Below are positions 23,585-30,370 of a stretch of 30,370 bases of DNA, piece after piece. Source of the stretch: an uncultured Collinsella sp. (GTDB taxonomy: Bacteria; Actinomycetota; Coriobacteriia; Coriobacteriales; Coriobacteriaceae); contig UQHW01000025.1 in assembly GCA_900540935.1 (NCBI GenBank), positions 1 through 30,370 on the forward strand, given 5' to 3'. The notes beneath the pieces are model-generated. The model was not told the DNA's origin. It searched no databases and saw only the letters and a list, made by a program, of their open reading frames with translations. The translations under genes and the position numbers were made by a program. Every line of letters begins with the position of its first letter. The stretch's first letter is position 1.

Positions 23585-24466
23585 TTACTGGTCAGTCGGC
23601 TTGGCGACGCCGGACTCATCGGACCAGAGCTCGACACCCTTGTTCTTAAGGTAGTTGTCGGCATAGGCTCGGCGGCCGCCGGGCTTGGCGGTGAGGTCGC
23701 CCATCATGTTGGAGAAGCCGCCGTCGACCTTGATGGCATCGCCGGTGGTAAAGTCCGAGCGCTTGGACGCCAGGAACATGACGGCGTTGGCGATATCGCT
23801 GACCTCGCCGATGCGGCGCGTGGCGATCAGACGGCTGCGGCTCTTTTCGACCTCGGGGTCGGCGTAGAAATTGGCCGACATCGGGGTCTTAACGAAGCAA
23901 GGCTCGACGCAGTTGGAGCGGACGCCGTAAGGGCCCCACTCGGCAGCCAGCATCTTGGACATCATGTTGACGCCGGCCTTGGTGGAGCTGTACACGCCCG
24001 AGAACGTCTCGGGGGAGTGGCTGGCGACGGTCGAGATGTGCACCAGGCGACCCTGGCCGGCCTTGATCATCTCGCGACCAAAGCGCTGCGAGGTGATGAA
24101 GTAACCGGTGAGGTTGACGTTGAGCACCTGCTCCCAGTCGCTCAGCGGCAGGTCCTCCATGGCGGCGAAGCGCAGGATACCGGCGGTGTTGACGAGGACG
24201 TCGACGCGGCCGAAGTTGGCGATGGTGGCGTCGACGGCAGCCTGAACCTCGGCCTCGTCGGTGGCGTTCATCTTGTAGCCCTCGGCGTGGATGCCAAATT
24301 CGGCAGCGAGGTCGGCGGCAGCGGCCTTGACCTTCTCCTCGTCCAGGTCGAGCATGACGACGTTGGCGCCATTGCGGGCGAACTCGCGGCAGATCTCGGC
24401 GCCCATACCGCCGAGCGCGCCAGTCACGGCGCAGACATCGCCCTCGAGCTTAAGCCAATTGCTCAT
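23585..24466 (-). CDS. Short-chain dehydrogenase/reductase (SDR)
   Basis: 293 residues of classical SDR type with a C-terminal extension of about 35 residues. The cofactor motif is TGALGGMG (15-22); D40 and D42 after the second strand (VVMLDLDEE) favour NAD(H). NTAG is at 93-96. The catalytic set is N118 region, S145, Y159 and K163 (VYSSTKAG). The extension (GDLTAKPGGRRAYADNYLKN and beyond) is unusual. It probably oxidises or reduces a hydroxyl or keto group on the cassette's substrate. It is the first gene of the cassette, with GGGAAG before the ATG. It does not resemble the Collinsella 7-beta-hydroxysteroid dehydrogenase as I recall it, so I make no bile acid claim. Confidence 0.9.
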   Translation of the reverse strand: MSNWLKLEGDVCAVTGALGGMGAEICREFARNGANVVMLDLDEEKVKAAAADLAAEFGIHAEGYKMNATDEAEVQAAVDATIANFGRVDVLVNTAGILRFAAMEDLPLSDWEQVLNVNLTGYFITSQRFGREMIKAGQGRLVHISTVASHSPETFSGVYSSTKAGVNMMSKMLAAEWGPYGVRSNCVEPCFVKTPMSANFYADPEVEKSRSRLIATRRIGEVSDIANAVMFLASKRSDFTTGDAIKVDGGFSNMMGDLTAKPGGRRAYADNYLKNKGVELWSDESGVAKPTDQ

Positions 24467-24535
24467 AGGAACTTCCCTTCTTGTGCCTCCCGGTGGGCCG
24501 CTCCCATTAATCGACCCACGTGGTTTTCGCTGGTT

Positions 24536-24570
24536 ATCGTATGCTTTGCATTTGCGCAGGTGAATTGCAT
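24536..24570 (-). promoter_or_regulatory. Candidate promoter and LysR site for the SDR cassette
   Basis: On the minus strand TTCACC (24559-24564) and TACGAT (24536-24541) are 17 bp apart, a fair sigma70 match. The region carries repeated TTGCAT on the plus strand at 24546-24551 and 24565-24570 and the short palindrome ATGCTTTGCAT (24541-24551). That is where a LysR-type activator would sit. A second palindrome, CTCAATTGAG (24623-24632), lies nearer the LysR gene. All by eye. Confidence 0.4.
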
Positions 24571-24699
24571 ATTTGTTAGAATGGCGTTAACCGTAGGTTT
24601 ACACTGTGCGATGCAGATTATTCTCAATTGAGCGCGTGACCTGCGAAAACAACCCCCTGTGGCACCATGCGGTCACAGGCGCGAAAACGGGAGATTGAC

Positions 24700-25578
24700 G
24701 TGTACGATCGACGACTTGAGGCCATATCGGCCGCCGCGGAGCTGGGAAGCTTCTCACGGGCGGCGGCAAAATTGCGCGTGTCGACCCCGGCGCTCGTCAA
24801 GCAGGTGTCGGGTTTCGAGGCCGAGTTCGGCATCACGCTGTTCGAACGCTCGCACTCGGGTGTCAAGGTGACGCCGGCCGGCGCACTGCTGGTGGATGAC
24901 GCGCGCTCGATCATGCGGCAGTCCGAGGACGCGCTGCGCCGTGCCCGACGCGCGGCGGGCGATGGCGGTGCCGTGCGCCTGGGCGTGTCGATGATGTGCC
25001 CGGGGCGCCAGACGCTTTCGATGTGGACGGGCGTGCACGAGTTGGAGCCGTCGTTGCGCTTTGAGATCGTGCCGGTGAGCGACCTGTACGACGAGCGCGA
25101 GACCGTTATGCGCAGCTTGGGCCGCGAGGTCGATGTGGTGCAGTCGAGCTTTTCGACCCCGCGCTGGGGCGATGCGTGCCAAAAGCTCCTCATCGTCAAC
25201 GTGCCGTTTTATATCGATGTGCCTCGCACGAGCCCGCTTGCGCGTAAGAGCCGCATCACAGTTGCCGACTTGGAGGGCATGCGCCTGCGCGCGCTGCGCC
25301 ACGGCAACGACGCCATGGACAGTCTGCGCATCGACCTTTTGGCCGACGGCGGCGTGGACGTGATCGACGTGGACAGCTTCGACTTCGCACTCTTTAACGA
25401 GGCCGAGGAGAAAGGCGACGCGGTACTCACCTGCGGCGCGTGGTCGGGCGTGCATCCGGCCTTTGTGGGCGTGCCGTTCCTGTGCGGCCGCGAGGTGCCG
25501 GTCTATCTGCACTACCCGCTCGAGCCCACCCTCCAAGTCCAAAAATTCGTGAACGCCATGGCCCAACTCCTCAAGTAG
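24700..25578 (+). CDS. LysR-family transcriptional regulator
   Basis: About 292 residues. The N-terminal winged helix reads YDRRLEAISAAAELGSFSRA, with VSTPALVKQVSGFEAEFGIT as recognition region and LFERSHSGVKVTPAG as wing. The rest is a periplasmic-binding-protein-like effector domain. The GTG at 24700 is preferred because CGGGAG lies seven bases upstream and it places the helix-turn-helix at the usual distance; an ATG at 24667 would add eleven residues without a ribosome binding site. It is divergent from the SDR-MFS-Gfo cassette, the standard layout for a LysR regulator that activates its neighbour in response to the substrate. The final AQLLK is followed by a terminator. Confidence 0.9.
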   Translation: MYDRRLEAISAAAELGSFSRAAAKLRVSTPALVKQVSGFEAEFGITLFERSHSGVKVTPAGALLVDDARSIMRQSEDALRRARRAAGDGGAVRLGVSMMCPGRQTLSMWTGVHELEPSLRFEIVPVSDLYDERETVMRSLGREVDVVQSSFSTPRWGDACQKLLIVNVPFYIDVPRTSPLARKSRITVADLEGMRLRALRHGNDAMDSLRIDLLADGGVDVIDVDSFDFALFNEAEEKGDAVLTCGAWSGVHPAFVGVPFLCGREVPVYLHYPLEPTLQVQKFVNAMAQLLK

Positions 25579-25616
25579 CTCACCTGGAACGGGACTTTTT
25601 TGACTCCTTACAAAAT

Positions 25617-25644
25617 GAGGCCCTGGCCAAACGGCCAGGGCCTC
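25617..25644. terminator. Terminator after the LysR gene
   Basis: GAGGCCCTGGCC and GGCCAGGGCCTC form a perfect 12-bp stem around AAAC. CTTCTTTTT follows a few bases later. Confidence 0.8.
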
Positions 25645-25682
25645 ACCACTTCTTTTTAGGCTGCGAGAAAAGGCTGCGCGTA

Positions 25683-25786
25683 GGAGTTCCCCGAGGGAGA
25701 CGGGGTGTTTGCTCCGCGCGCAGTTTCGCAGCGAAGCGAGAATGTTTGAGCACGGAGTAAACACCCCGTCTCCCTCGGGGAACTCC
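25683..25786. repeat. 104-bp long inverted repeat element
   Basis: Bases 25683-25710 and 25759-25786 are perfect reverse complements over 28 bp. With one mismatch the pairing continues inward to 25716 and 25753 (34 bp in all). The 36-base centre contains a further small hairpin (TTCGCAGCGAA). It begins 26 bp behind the stop codon of the minus-strand ABC gene. It could be a terminator or mRNA stabiliser, a MITE-like insertion, or an invertible segment. No coding potential. Confidence 0.85.
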
Positions 25787-25812
25787 GTTGGGAGCGTTGG
25801 GGCTGTTTTGAG

Positions 25813-27732
25813 CTACTCCAGCTCAAACGCTCCGGTGTAGAGCTGGTAGTAATACCCGCGCTTGGCGATCAGCTCGTCGTGGTTGCCGCGCTCGATGATG
25901 CGGCCGTGGTCCAGACAGATGATCGCGTCGGAGTTGCGCACGGTGGACAGGCGGTGCGCGATGACAAACGTCGTGCGACCCTCCATGAGCTTGTCCATGC
26001 CCGCTTGCACGATGGCCTCGGTGCGGGTGTCGATGGAGCTCGTGGCCTCGTCCAGAATCATCGCCGGCGGATCGGCGACGGCGGCGCGTGCGATCGAAAT
26101 CAGCTGGCGCTGGCCCTGCGACAGCTGCGCGCCGTTGCCGGTGAGCATCGTGTCGTAGCCGTCGGGCAGGCGGGTGATAAAGTCGTCCGCGCCCGCGAGC
26201 TTGGCCGCCGCGATGCACTCCTCGTCGGTGGCGTCCAGGTTGCCGTAGCGGATGTTATCCATCACGGTGCCGGTGAACAGGTTCACGTCCTGCAGCACCA
26301 CGCCCAGCGAGCGGCGCAGATCGGCCTTGCGGATCTTGTTGACGTTGATGCCGTCGTAGCGGATCTTGCCATCGGCGATGTCATAGAAACGGTTGATGAG
26401 GTTGGTGATGGTCGTCTTACCGGCACCGGTGGCGCCGACAAACGCGACCTTCTGGCCCGGCTTGGCAAACACGGACACGCCGTGCAGCACCTCGTGGTCG
26501 GGCGTGTAGCCAAAGTCGACGTTGTCCATGACCAGGTCGCCGCGCAGCGGTACGTACTCGATCTCGCCGGTTGCGCGGTGCGGATGTTTCCACGCCCACA
26601 TGCCGGTGTGGTGGTCGGCCTCCTCGAGCTGCCAGGTATCGGGGTTCACCTGCGCGTTGACGAGCGTCACGTAGCCTTCGTCGGTCTCGGGCTTCTCGTC
26701 GATGAGCTCAAAGATGCGGTCGGCGCCGGCGAGGCCCATGACCACGGCGTTGATCTGCTGCGAGATCTGACCGATCTGTCCGCAGAATTGCTTGGTCATG
26801 TTGAGGAACGGCACCACGACGGCGATGGACAGTGTCATGCCCGAGATGCTCAGGTTGGGCACGCCCAGCGCCAGGAAAATGCCGCCTGCCAGTGCGACCA
26901 GCACGTAGAGCAGGTTGCCCAGGTTCATAAGGATAGGCATGAGGATGTTGGCGTACATGTTGGCCTTCTGCGAGACCTCGAAGAGCTTTTCGTTGCGCTC
27001 GTCAAAATCAGCCTCGGCGGCAGACTCGTGGCAGAATGCCTTGACGACCTTCTGGCCGTTCATGACTTCCTCGATATGGCCCTCGACCACGCCGAGCTCG
27101 GACTGCTGCGCAATAAAGAAACGCGCGGAGTTGGAGCCGAGCAGCTTGGTCATAAAGGTCATAAAGACGACGCCGGCCACAATGACCAGGCACATCCACA
27201 CGCTGTAGTACAGCATGATAAAGAACACCGTGACGATGACGATGGTCGTCATGAGCAGGTTGGGCAGCGACTGGCTGATCATCTGGCGCAGCGTGTCGAT
27301 GTCGTTGGTGTAGTGGCTCATGATGTCGCCGCGCTGGTGCGTGTCGAAGTAGCGAATCGGCAGGTCCTGCATACGGTTGAACATCTTCTCGCGCAGCTTC
27401 TCGAGCGAGCCCTGCGTGACGATGGCCATGGCGCGGTTCCAGAAGAGCGAAGACAGGATGCCGACGCCGTAGATGCAGGCGAGGGTGGTCACGAGCTGTG
27501 CGATCTTGGGCTGCGCGGCTTCCCAATCGCCCGACTGCCACGATTCGCTAATAATCTGCAGGGCGCTCTGAAGGAAGGTCGCGCCGATGGAGTTGATGAT
27601 GGCGCAGAGCACCACGCCGACGACGACGAGGGGCAAAAGCACGGGGTAGAAGCCAAAGAGCGTCTTGATGAGGCGCGACATGGTGCCGCCCTTGCGGTTG
27701 AGCGCGCGCTCGGCGGTCGTTGCCTTACTCAT
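25813..27732 (-). CDS. ABC exporter half-transporter, subunit with consensus catalytic residues
   Basis: 639 residues: an N-terminal membrane domain of six segments (about 27-330) fused to an ATPase domain. Walker A is GATGAGKTT (433-441), Walker B is AMILDE with catalytic E562, and the switch histidine is H593 (VIAHRLST). The signature is LSQGQ (537-541) rather than LSGGQ. This is the expected pattern of the TM288-type partner in heterodimeric exporters, whose altered signature belongs to the degenerate site. An insert of about 45 residues (355-400) separates the domains. The start at 27732 has GGAGG upstream and overlaps the previous gene by 8 bp (ATGAGTAA), so translation is coupled. Substrate unknown; drugs or lipids are usual. 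Confidence 0.93.
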   Translation of the reverse strand: MSKATTAERALNRKGGTMSRLIKTLFGFYPVLLPLVVVGVVLCAIINSIGATFLQSALQIISESWQSGDWEAAQPKIAQLVTTLACIYGVGILSSLFWNRAMAIVTQGSLEKLREKMFNRMQDLPIRYFDTHQRGDIMSHYTNDIDTLRQMISQSLPNLLMTTIVIVTVFFIMLYYSVWMCLVIVAGVVFMTFMTKLLGSNSARFFIAQQSELGVVEGHIEEVMNGQKVVKAFCHESAAEADFDERNEKLFEVSQKANMYANILMPILMNLGNLLYVLVALAGGIFLALGVPNLSISGMTLSIAVVVPFLNMTKQFCGQIGQISQQINAVVMGLAGADRIFELIDEKPETDEGYVTLVNAQVNPDTWQLEEADHHTGMWAWKHPHRATGEIEYVPLRGDLVMDNVDFGYTPDHEVLHGVSVFAKPGQKVAFVGATGAGKTTITNLINRFYDIADGKIRYDGINVNKIRKADLRRSLGVVLQDVNLFTGTVMDNIRYGNLDATDEECIAAAKLAGADDFITRLPDGYDTMLTGNGAQLSQGQRQLISIARAAVADPPAMILDEATSSIDTRTEAIVQAGMDKLMEGRTTFVIAHRLSTVRNSDAIICLDHGRIIERGNHDELIAKRGYYYQLYTGAFELE

Positions 27733-29539
27733 GTGCCTCGCCTCCTTCCTGGGTCTGAGCCTGCGTTGCGGATGCCTCGGTGTCGGCCTCGACGGCCCCT
27801 TCGCCTTCGGCAGACATCTTGTTTTGCGAGGTAAAGGTCTCGCGGTAGATCTCGCTCGTCTTAAGCAGCTCGTCATGGTTGCCGATCTGCGCGATGCGGC
27901 CACCTTCCATGACGATGATGCGGTCTGCGTCCTGCACGGAGCTAATGCGCTGGGCGATGATGAGCTTGGTCGTGTTAGGCAGATAGCTTGCCAGCCCTGC
28001 GCGAATCTTGGCGTCGGTCTTGGTGTCGACGGCGCTGGTGGAGTCGTCCAGGATCAAGATCTTGGGGCGACGCAGCAGAGCACGCGCAATGCACAGGCGC
28101 TGCTTCTGACCGCCGGAAACATTGGAGCCACCCTGCTCGATCCAGGTGTCGTAACCCTTGGGGAAGCCGTCGACAAACTCATCGGCGCAAGCCAGATGTG
28201 CCGCCTCGCGGACTTCCTCGTCGGTGGCGTTCGGGTCGCCCCAGCGCAGGTTCTCGGCGATGGTGCCGCTAAACAGCACGTTTTTCTGTAGCACCATGGC
28301 CACTTGGTGACGCAGTGCGTCCAGGTCGTAGTCGCGCACGTCCATGCCGCCCACGCGCACGGTGCCTTCGGTGGCGTCGTACAGGCGGGCGATGAGGTTT
28401 ACGAGCGTGGACTTGGCCGAGCCGGTGCCGCCGATGATGCCGATGGTCTCGCCGCTCTTAATGTGCAGGTCGATATCGTCGAGCGCCTGGCGCTTCGCAT
28501 GCGCGGAATACTTAAAGCTCACGTGGTCAAAGTCGATGGAGCCGTCGGCAACCTCGAGCACGGGCTCGGCGGGATCGGCGATCGTGGGCTCGGCGGCCAG
28601 CACCTCGGTAATGCGGTGCGCCGATTCGTCGGCCATGGTCACCATGACAAAGATCATCGACAGCTGCATCAGGCTCATGAGGATCTGAAAACCGTAGGTA
28701 AAGATCGAGGAGAGCTGGCCCACGTCGAACAGCGTGCCCTGGCTCGTGATGATGAGCTTGGAGCCCAGGTAGATGATGACGACAAACGCGCCGTTGACGC
28801 AGATGTTCATCATGGGGTTGTTAAAGGCGAGCAGCTTCTCGGCGCGGGTGAAGTCCATCTGGACGTCGCGCGCGGCGGTGGCGAACTTCTCCTTCTCAAA
28901 GTCTTCGCGCACGTAGCTCTTGACCACGCGCATGCCGGTGACGTTTTCCTCGACGGACTCGTTAAGGGCGTCGTACTTGTGGAACACGCGCGAGAAGATG
29001 GGGCGTACCTTAAAGATGATAAAGAACAGTCCAAAGCCCAGCAGCGGAATGATGACCAGGTAGACCATGGCGACGCTGCCGCCCATGATAAACGCCATGG
29101 TAAAGGCGAAGATCAATACCAGCGGCGCGCGCACGGCGATACGGATAATCATCATAAAGGCCTGCTGAACGTTGTTGATGTCGGTGGTCAGGCGCGTGAC
29201 GAGCGAGGAGCTCGAGAACTCATCGATGTTGGCAAAGCTGAACGTCTGGATCTTGTAGAACAGGTCGTGACGCAGGTTCTTGGCGAAGCCGCAACTCGCA
29301 TGGCTGCAGGTGACGCCGGCAGCGGCGCCAAAAGCAAGCGACGTAAGCGCGATGAGCACCAAAAAGCCCGCGGTGGGAAGCATCTCGGCTACGGTGGCAC
29401 CGTCTTTGATGGCGTCGATTAGGTTGGCGGTGATAAATGGAATCAGCATCTCGCAGAGCACCTCGCCAAGCACGAGCAACGGCGTGGCAACGGTGACTTT
29501 CATATAGTCGCGGATGCTTCCCATGAGGGTTTTAATCAT
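27725..29539 (-). CDS. ABC exporter half-transporter, degenerate-site subunit
   Basis: 604 residues, six-segment membrane domain (to about 305) plus ATPase. The signature VSGGQ (474-478) is canonical, but Walker B ends in D498-D499 (ILILDDSTSAVD), so the catalytic glutamate is replaced by aspartate. The H-loop is Q530 (IIAQRISS) instead of histidine, and Walker A reads GGTGSAKST with Ala375 for the usual Gly. These changes match the TM287-type subunit of heterodimeric exporters: one site hydrolyses ATP, the other mainly binds it. The tail (from about 575) is Glu/Ala/Thr-rich and disordered. It begins inside the end of the MarR gene (8-bp overlap ATGATTAA) and overlaps its partner gene by 8 bp. 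Confidence 0.93.
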   Translation of the reverse strand: MIKTLMGSIRDYMKVTVATPLLVLGEVLCEMLIPFITANLIDAIKDGATVAEMLPTAGFLVLIALTSLAFGAAAGVTCSHASCGFAKNLRHDLFYKIQTFSFANIDEFSSSSLVTRLTTDINNVQQAFMMIIRIAVRAPLVLIFAFTMAFIMGGSVAMVYLVIIPLLGFGLFFIIFKVRPIFSRVFHKYDALNESVEENVTGMRVVKSYVREDFEKEKFATAARDVQMDFTRAEKLLAFNNPMMNICVNGAFVVIIYLGSKLIITSQGTLFDVGQLSSIFTYGFQILMSLMQLSMIFVMVTMADESAHRITEVLAAEPTIADPAEPVLEVADGSIDFDHVSFKYSAHAKRQALDDIDLHIKSGETIGIIGGTGSAKSTLVNLIARLYDATEGTVRVGGMDVRDYDLDALRHQVAMVLQKNVLFSGTIAENLRWGDPNATDEEVREAAHLACADEFVDGFPKGYDTWIEQGGSNVSGGQKQRLCIARALLRRPKILILDDSTSAVDTKTDAKIRAGLASYLPNTTKLIIAQRISSVQDADRIIVMEGGRIAQIGNHDELLKTSEIYRETFTSQNKMSAEGEGAVEADTEASATQAQTQEGGEAHE

Positions 29540-30038
29540 CCAGTTCCTCCCAGGTTACACGGATTTTATCGAGCATTTCGGCGAGGTCCTCACGCTCGTC
29601 GTGGGTGAGCGCGCTAAAGGCCCGTTTTCTAAAGCGGATGCGGGCCGCCTGGTCGATGCGGGCGTTTTCCCGGCCGGTTTCGGTCAGGCGAATGGTGAGT
29701 TGCCGTCGATCCTTGGGGTTACGGCTGCGCTCGATGAGACCGTTGACCTCGAGCTTGGACAGGATCTCGGAAAGCGACCCCGGCTTGAGGTCAAAGTGCA
29801 TGCCGAGTTCCTGCTGCGACATCTCGCCGCCGGGCTGCTTGGCCAGCAGGCAGATGATGGGCGCCTTGCCGGACACGCCTCCGCCATGAAAATGCATGTA
29901 ATGGCCGCAAAAACCCAGGCCGCTCAGGATGCGCTTGGCAAGCTTGTCTTCCGAGCTAACCGCTTCGGGTACATCCGCCGGCTGTGACGGGTCGCCGCCG
30001 GGCTCGTGCGGACGAAGGTTAAGGGGTTCATCGCACAT
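29532..30038 (-). CDS. MarR-family transcriptional regulator
   Basis: 168 residues. After a disordered N-terminal stretch of about 30 residues comes a winged helix: SGKAPIICLLAKQPGGEMSQ, LKPGSLSEILSKLEVNGLIE as recognition helix, and RSRNPKDRRQLTIRLTETGR as wing with the DRR motif of the family. It should act as a dimeric repressor that releases DNA on binding a small molecule, controlling the exporter genes behind it and itself. A perfect 9-bp inverted repeat overlies its promoter. GAAAGGAG lies about 12 bases before the ATG, a long spacing that may lower its translation. The stop codon overlaps the first ABC start by 8 bp. Confidence 0.92.
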   Translation of the reverse strand: MCDEPLNLRPHEPGGDPSQPADVPEAVSSEDKLAKRILSGLGFCGHYMHFHGGGVSGKAPIICLLAKQPGGEMSQQELGMHFDLKPGSLSEILSKLEVNGLIERSRNPKDRRQLTIRLTETGRENARIDQAARIRFRKRAFSALTHDEREDLAEMLDKIRVTWEELDD

Positions 30039-30059
30039 GAATTAGTGCCGCTCCTTTCT

Positions 30060-30095
30060 TTAGTTAGGTAGTGGAATTGTTTTGTGCCTAACTAA
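30060..30095. promoter_or_regulatory. Candidate MarR operator
   Basis: TTAGTTAGG (30060-30068) and CCTAACTAA (30087-30095) are a perfect 9-bp inverted repeat with 18 bp between. The right half overlaps the -10 box of the minus-strand promoter, and the left half lies over the early transcribed leader. Binding by the MarR protein would block transcription of its own operon. Confidence 0.7.
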
Positions 30096-30122
30096 TCTAG
30101 GAGTGCCACACAAGAATGTCAA
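30094..30122 (-). promoter_or_regulatory. Promoter of the marR-ABC-ABC operon
   Basis: On the minus strand TTGACA (30117-30122) is a perfect -35 and TAGATT (30094-30099) a good -10, with an ideal 17-bp spacer. The start point would be near 30087, giving a leader of about 50 nt. Confidence 0.75.
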
Positions 30123-30164
30123 GGTACCAAACTTATTTAGTTACGGCGCCGCAAAACATCGGGG

Positions 30165-30247
30165 TAGTCGTTGGGGACGTTCTTAAACGACTAGTCGTTG
30201 GGGACGTTCTTGTTTGACTAGTCATTTAAGAACGTCCCCAATGACTA
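30165..30247. repeat. 27-bp direct repeat followed by an inverted copy
   Basis: TAGTCGTTGGGGACGTTCTT occurs at 30165-30184 and 30192-30211, a 27-bp step. A reverse-complement copy with one change lies at 30228-30247. Copy 2 and the inverted copy can form a 20-bp stem with a 16-base loop that includes the palindrome ACTAGT. It sits about 45 bp upstream of the marR promoter. Bases 30248-30370 hold no gene I can support: a minus-strand frame is open from the window edge down to about 30227 but shows no known motif. Confidence 0.75.
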
Positions 30248-30370
30248 ACTTCAAAACTATGCCGGATTACGGGGCTGAACTGCGGATTGTCGACCATACC
30301 GAAATTGGTAAAAAGAAAACCGACGCTCCTATAAGTTGTCAAGAGGCAGTTTGCGGGAGCGCTCTCTCCA

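Noticed and set aside
23585..24466. Hydroxysteroid dehydrogenase for bile acids
   Set aside because: General SDR motifs are present in thousands of enzymes. The sequence does not resemble the known Collinsella 7-beta enzyme, and no bile acid gene is nearby.
22244..24631. Plus-strand open frame of 795 codons across the MFS and SDR genes
   Set aside because: Antisense to two clear gene families. The translation is rich in Gly, Asp, His and Glu, as expected for the reverse of GC-rich genes.
25879..27834. Plus-strand open frame of 651 codons opposite the ABC gene
   Set aside because: Antisense shadow. The minus-strand ABC domains have complete motifs, and no ribosome binding site or domain supports this frame.
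30226..30370. Partial minus-strand gene entering from the right edge
   Set aside because: One frame is open to about 30227, but it runs into the repeat array, has no recognised motif, and a 45-codon open frame is not significant at this composition.

Overview
The window is dense, high-GC bacterial chromosome with short gaps, AGGAGG-like ribosome binding sites and intergenic gaps packed with palindromes. Protein content and repeat style suggest an anaerobic gut actinobacterium of the Coriobacteriia, most likely Collinsella or a close relative. That assignment is inference from overall character, since no rRNA or other marker gene is present. I see no tRNA, rRNA, CRISPR array, prophage or transposase gene.

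Layout, left to right: a flavodoxin-like protein (169-720); a 620-bp gap holding a 62-bp tandem hairpin array and a long inverted repeat; an LtaS-type membrane phosphoglycerol transferase (minus strand, 1344-3659); a nitroreductase (3858-4733); a potassium block of Kup transporter, tiny membrane protein, KdpD-like kinase and KdpE-like regulator (4893-9631); a two-domain RlmKL 23S rRNA methyltransferase with a degenerate first domain (minus, 9726-12311); a HAD phosphatase (12387-13214); a sugar cassette of divergent DeoR regulator, transaldolase and ascorbate-type PTS IIA, IIB and IIC (13260-17380); a second, about 80% identical transaldolase (17705-18409) followed by a fossil of a third transaldolase 3' end; the Tex RNA-binding protein (minus, 18789-20936); a minus-strand catabolic cassette of SDR, OFA-type MFS transporter and Gfo/Idh/MocA oxidoreductase with a divergent LysR regulator (21154-25578); and a minus-strand marR-ABC-ABC operon for a heterodimeric exporter (25813-30038) with a readable promoter and operator.

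The genes form several self-contained modules. In the potassium block, a two-component system resembling KdpDE sits behind kup, with no kdpFABC in view. In the PTS cassette, a sugar or sugar acid would be imported and phosphorylated, with transaldolase linking it to the pentose phosphate pool under DeoR control. In the LysR cassette, one transporter and two NAD(P)-dependent oxidoreductases suggest uptake and redox conversion of a polyol, sugar derivative or organic acid that cannot be named from sequence. In the exporter operon, both gene junctions are 8-bp ATGANTAA overlaps, so the regulator and both half-transporters are probably translationally coupled.

The most unusual material is non-coding. 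It includes an exact-period 62-bp array of hairpins, several unrelated long inverted repeats (17 to 34 bp arms) lying just behind stop codons, a family of hairpins with a GGGGAC/GTCCCC core, and the transaldolase fossil beside a hairpin element. The most notable coding observation is the loss of the NPPY catalytic motif from the RlmL half of RlmKL.
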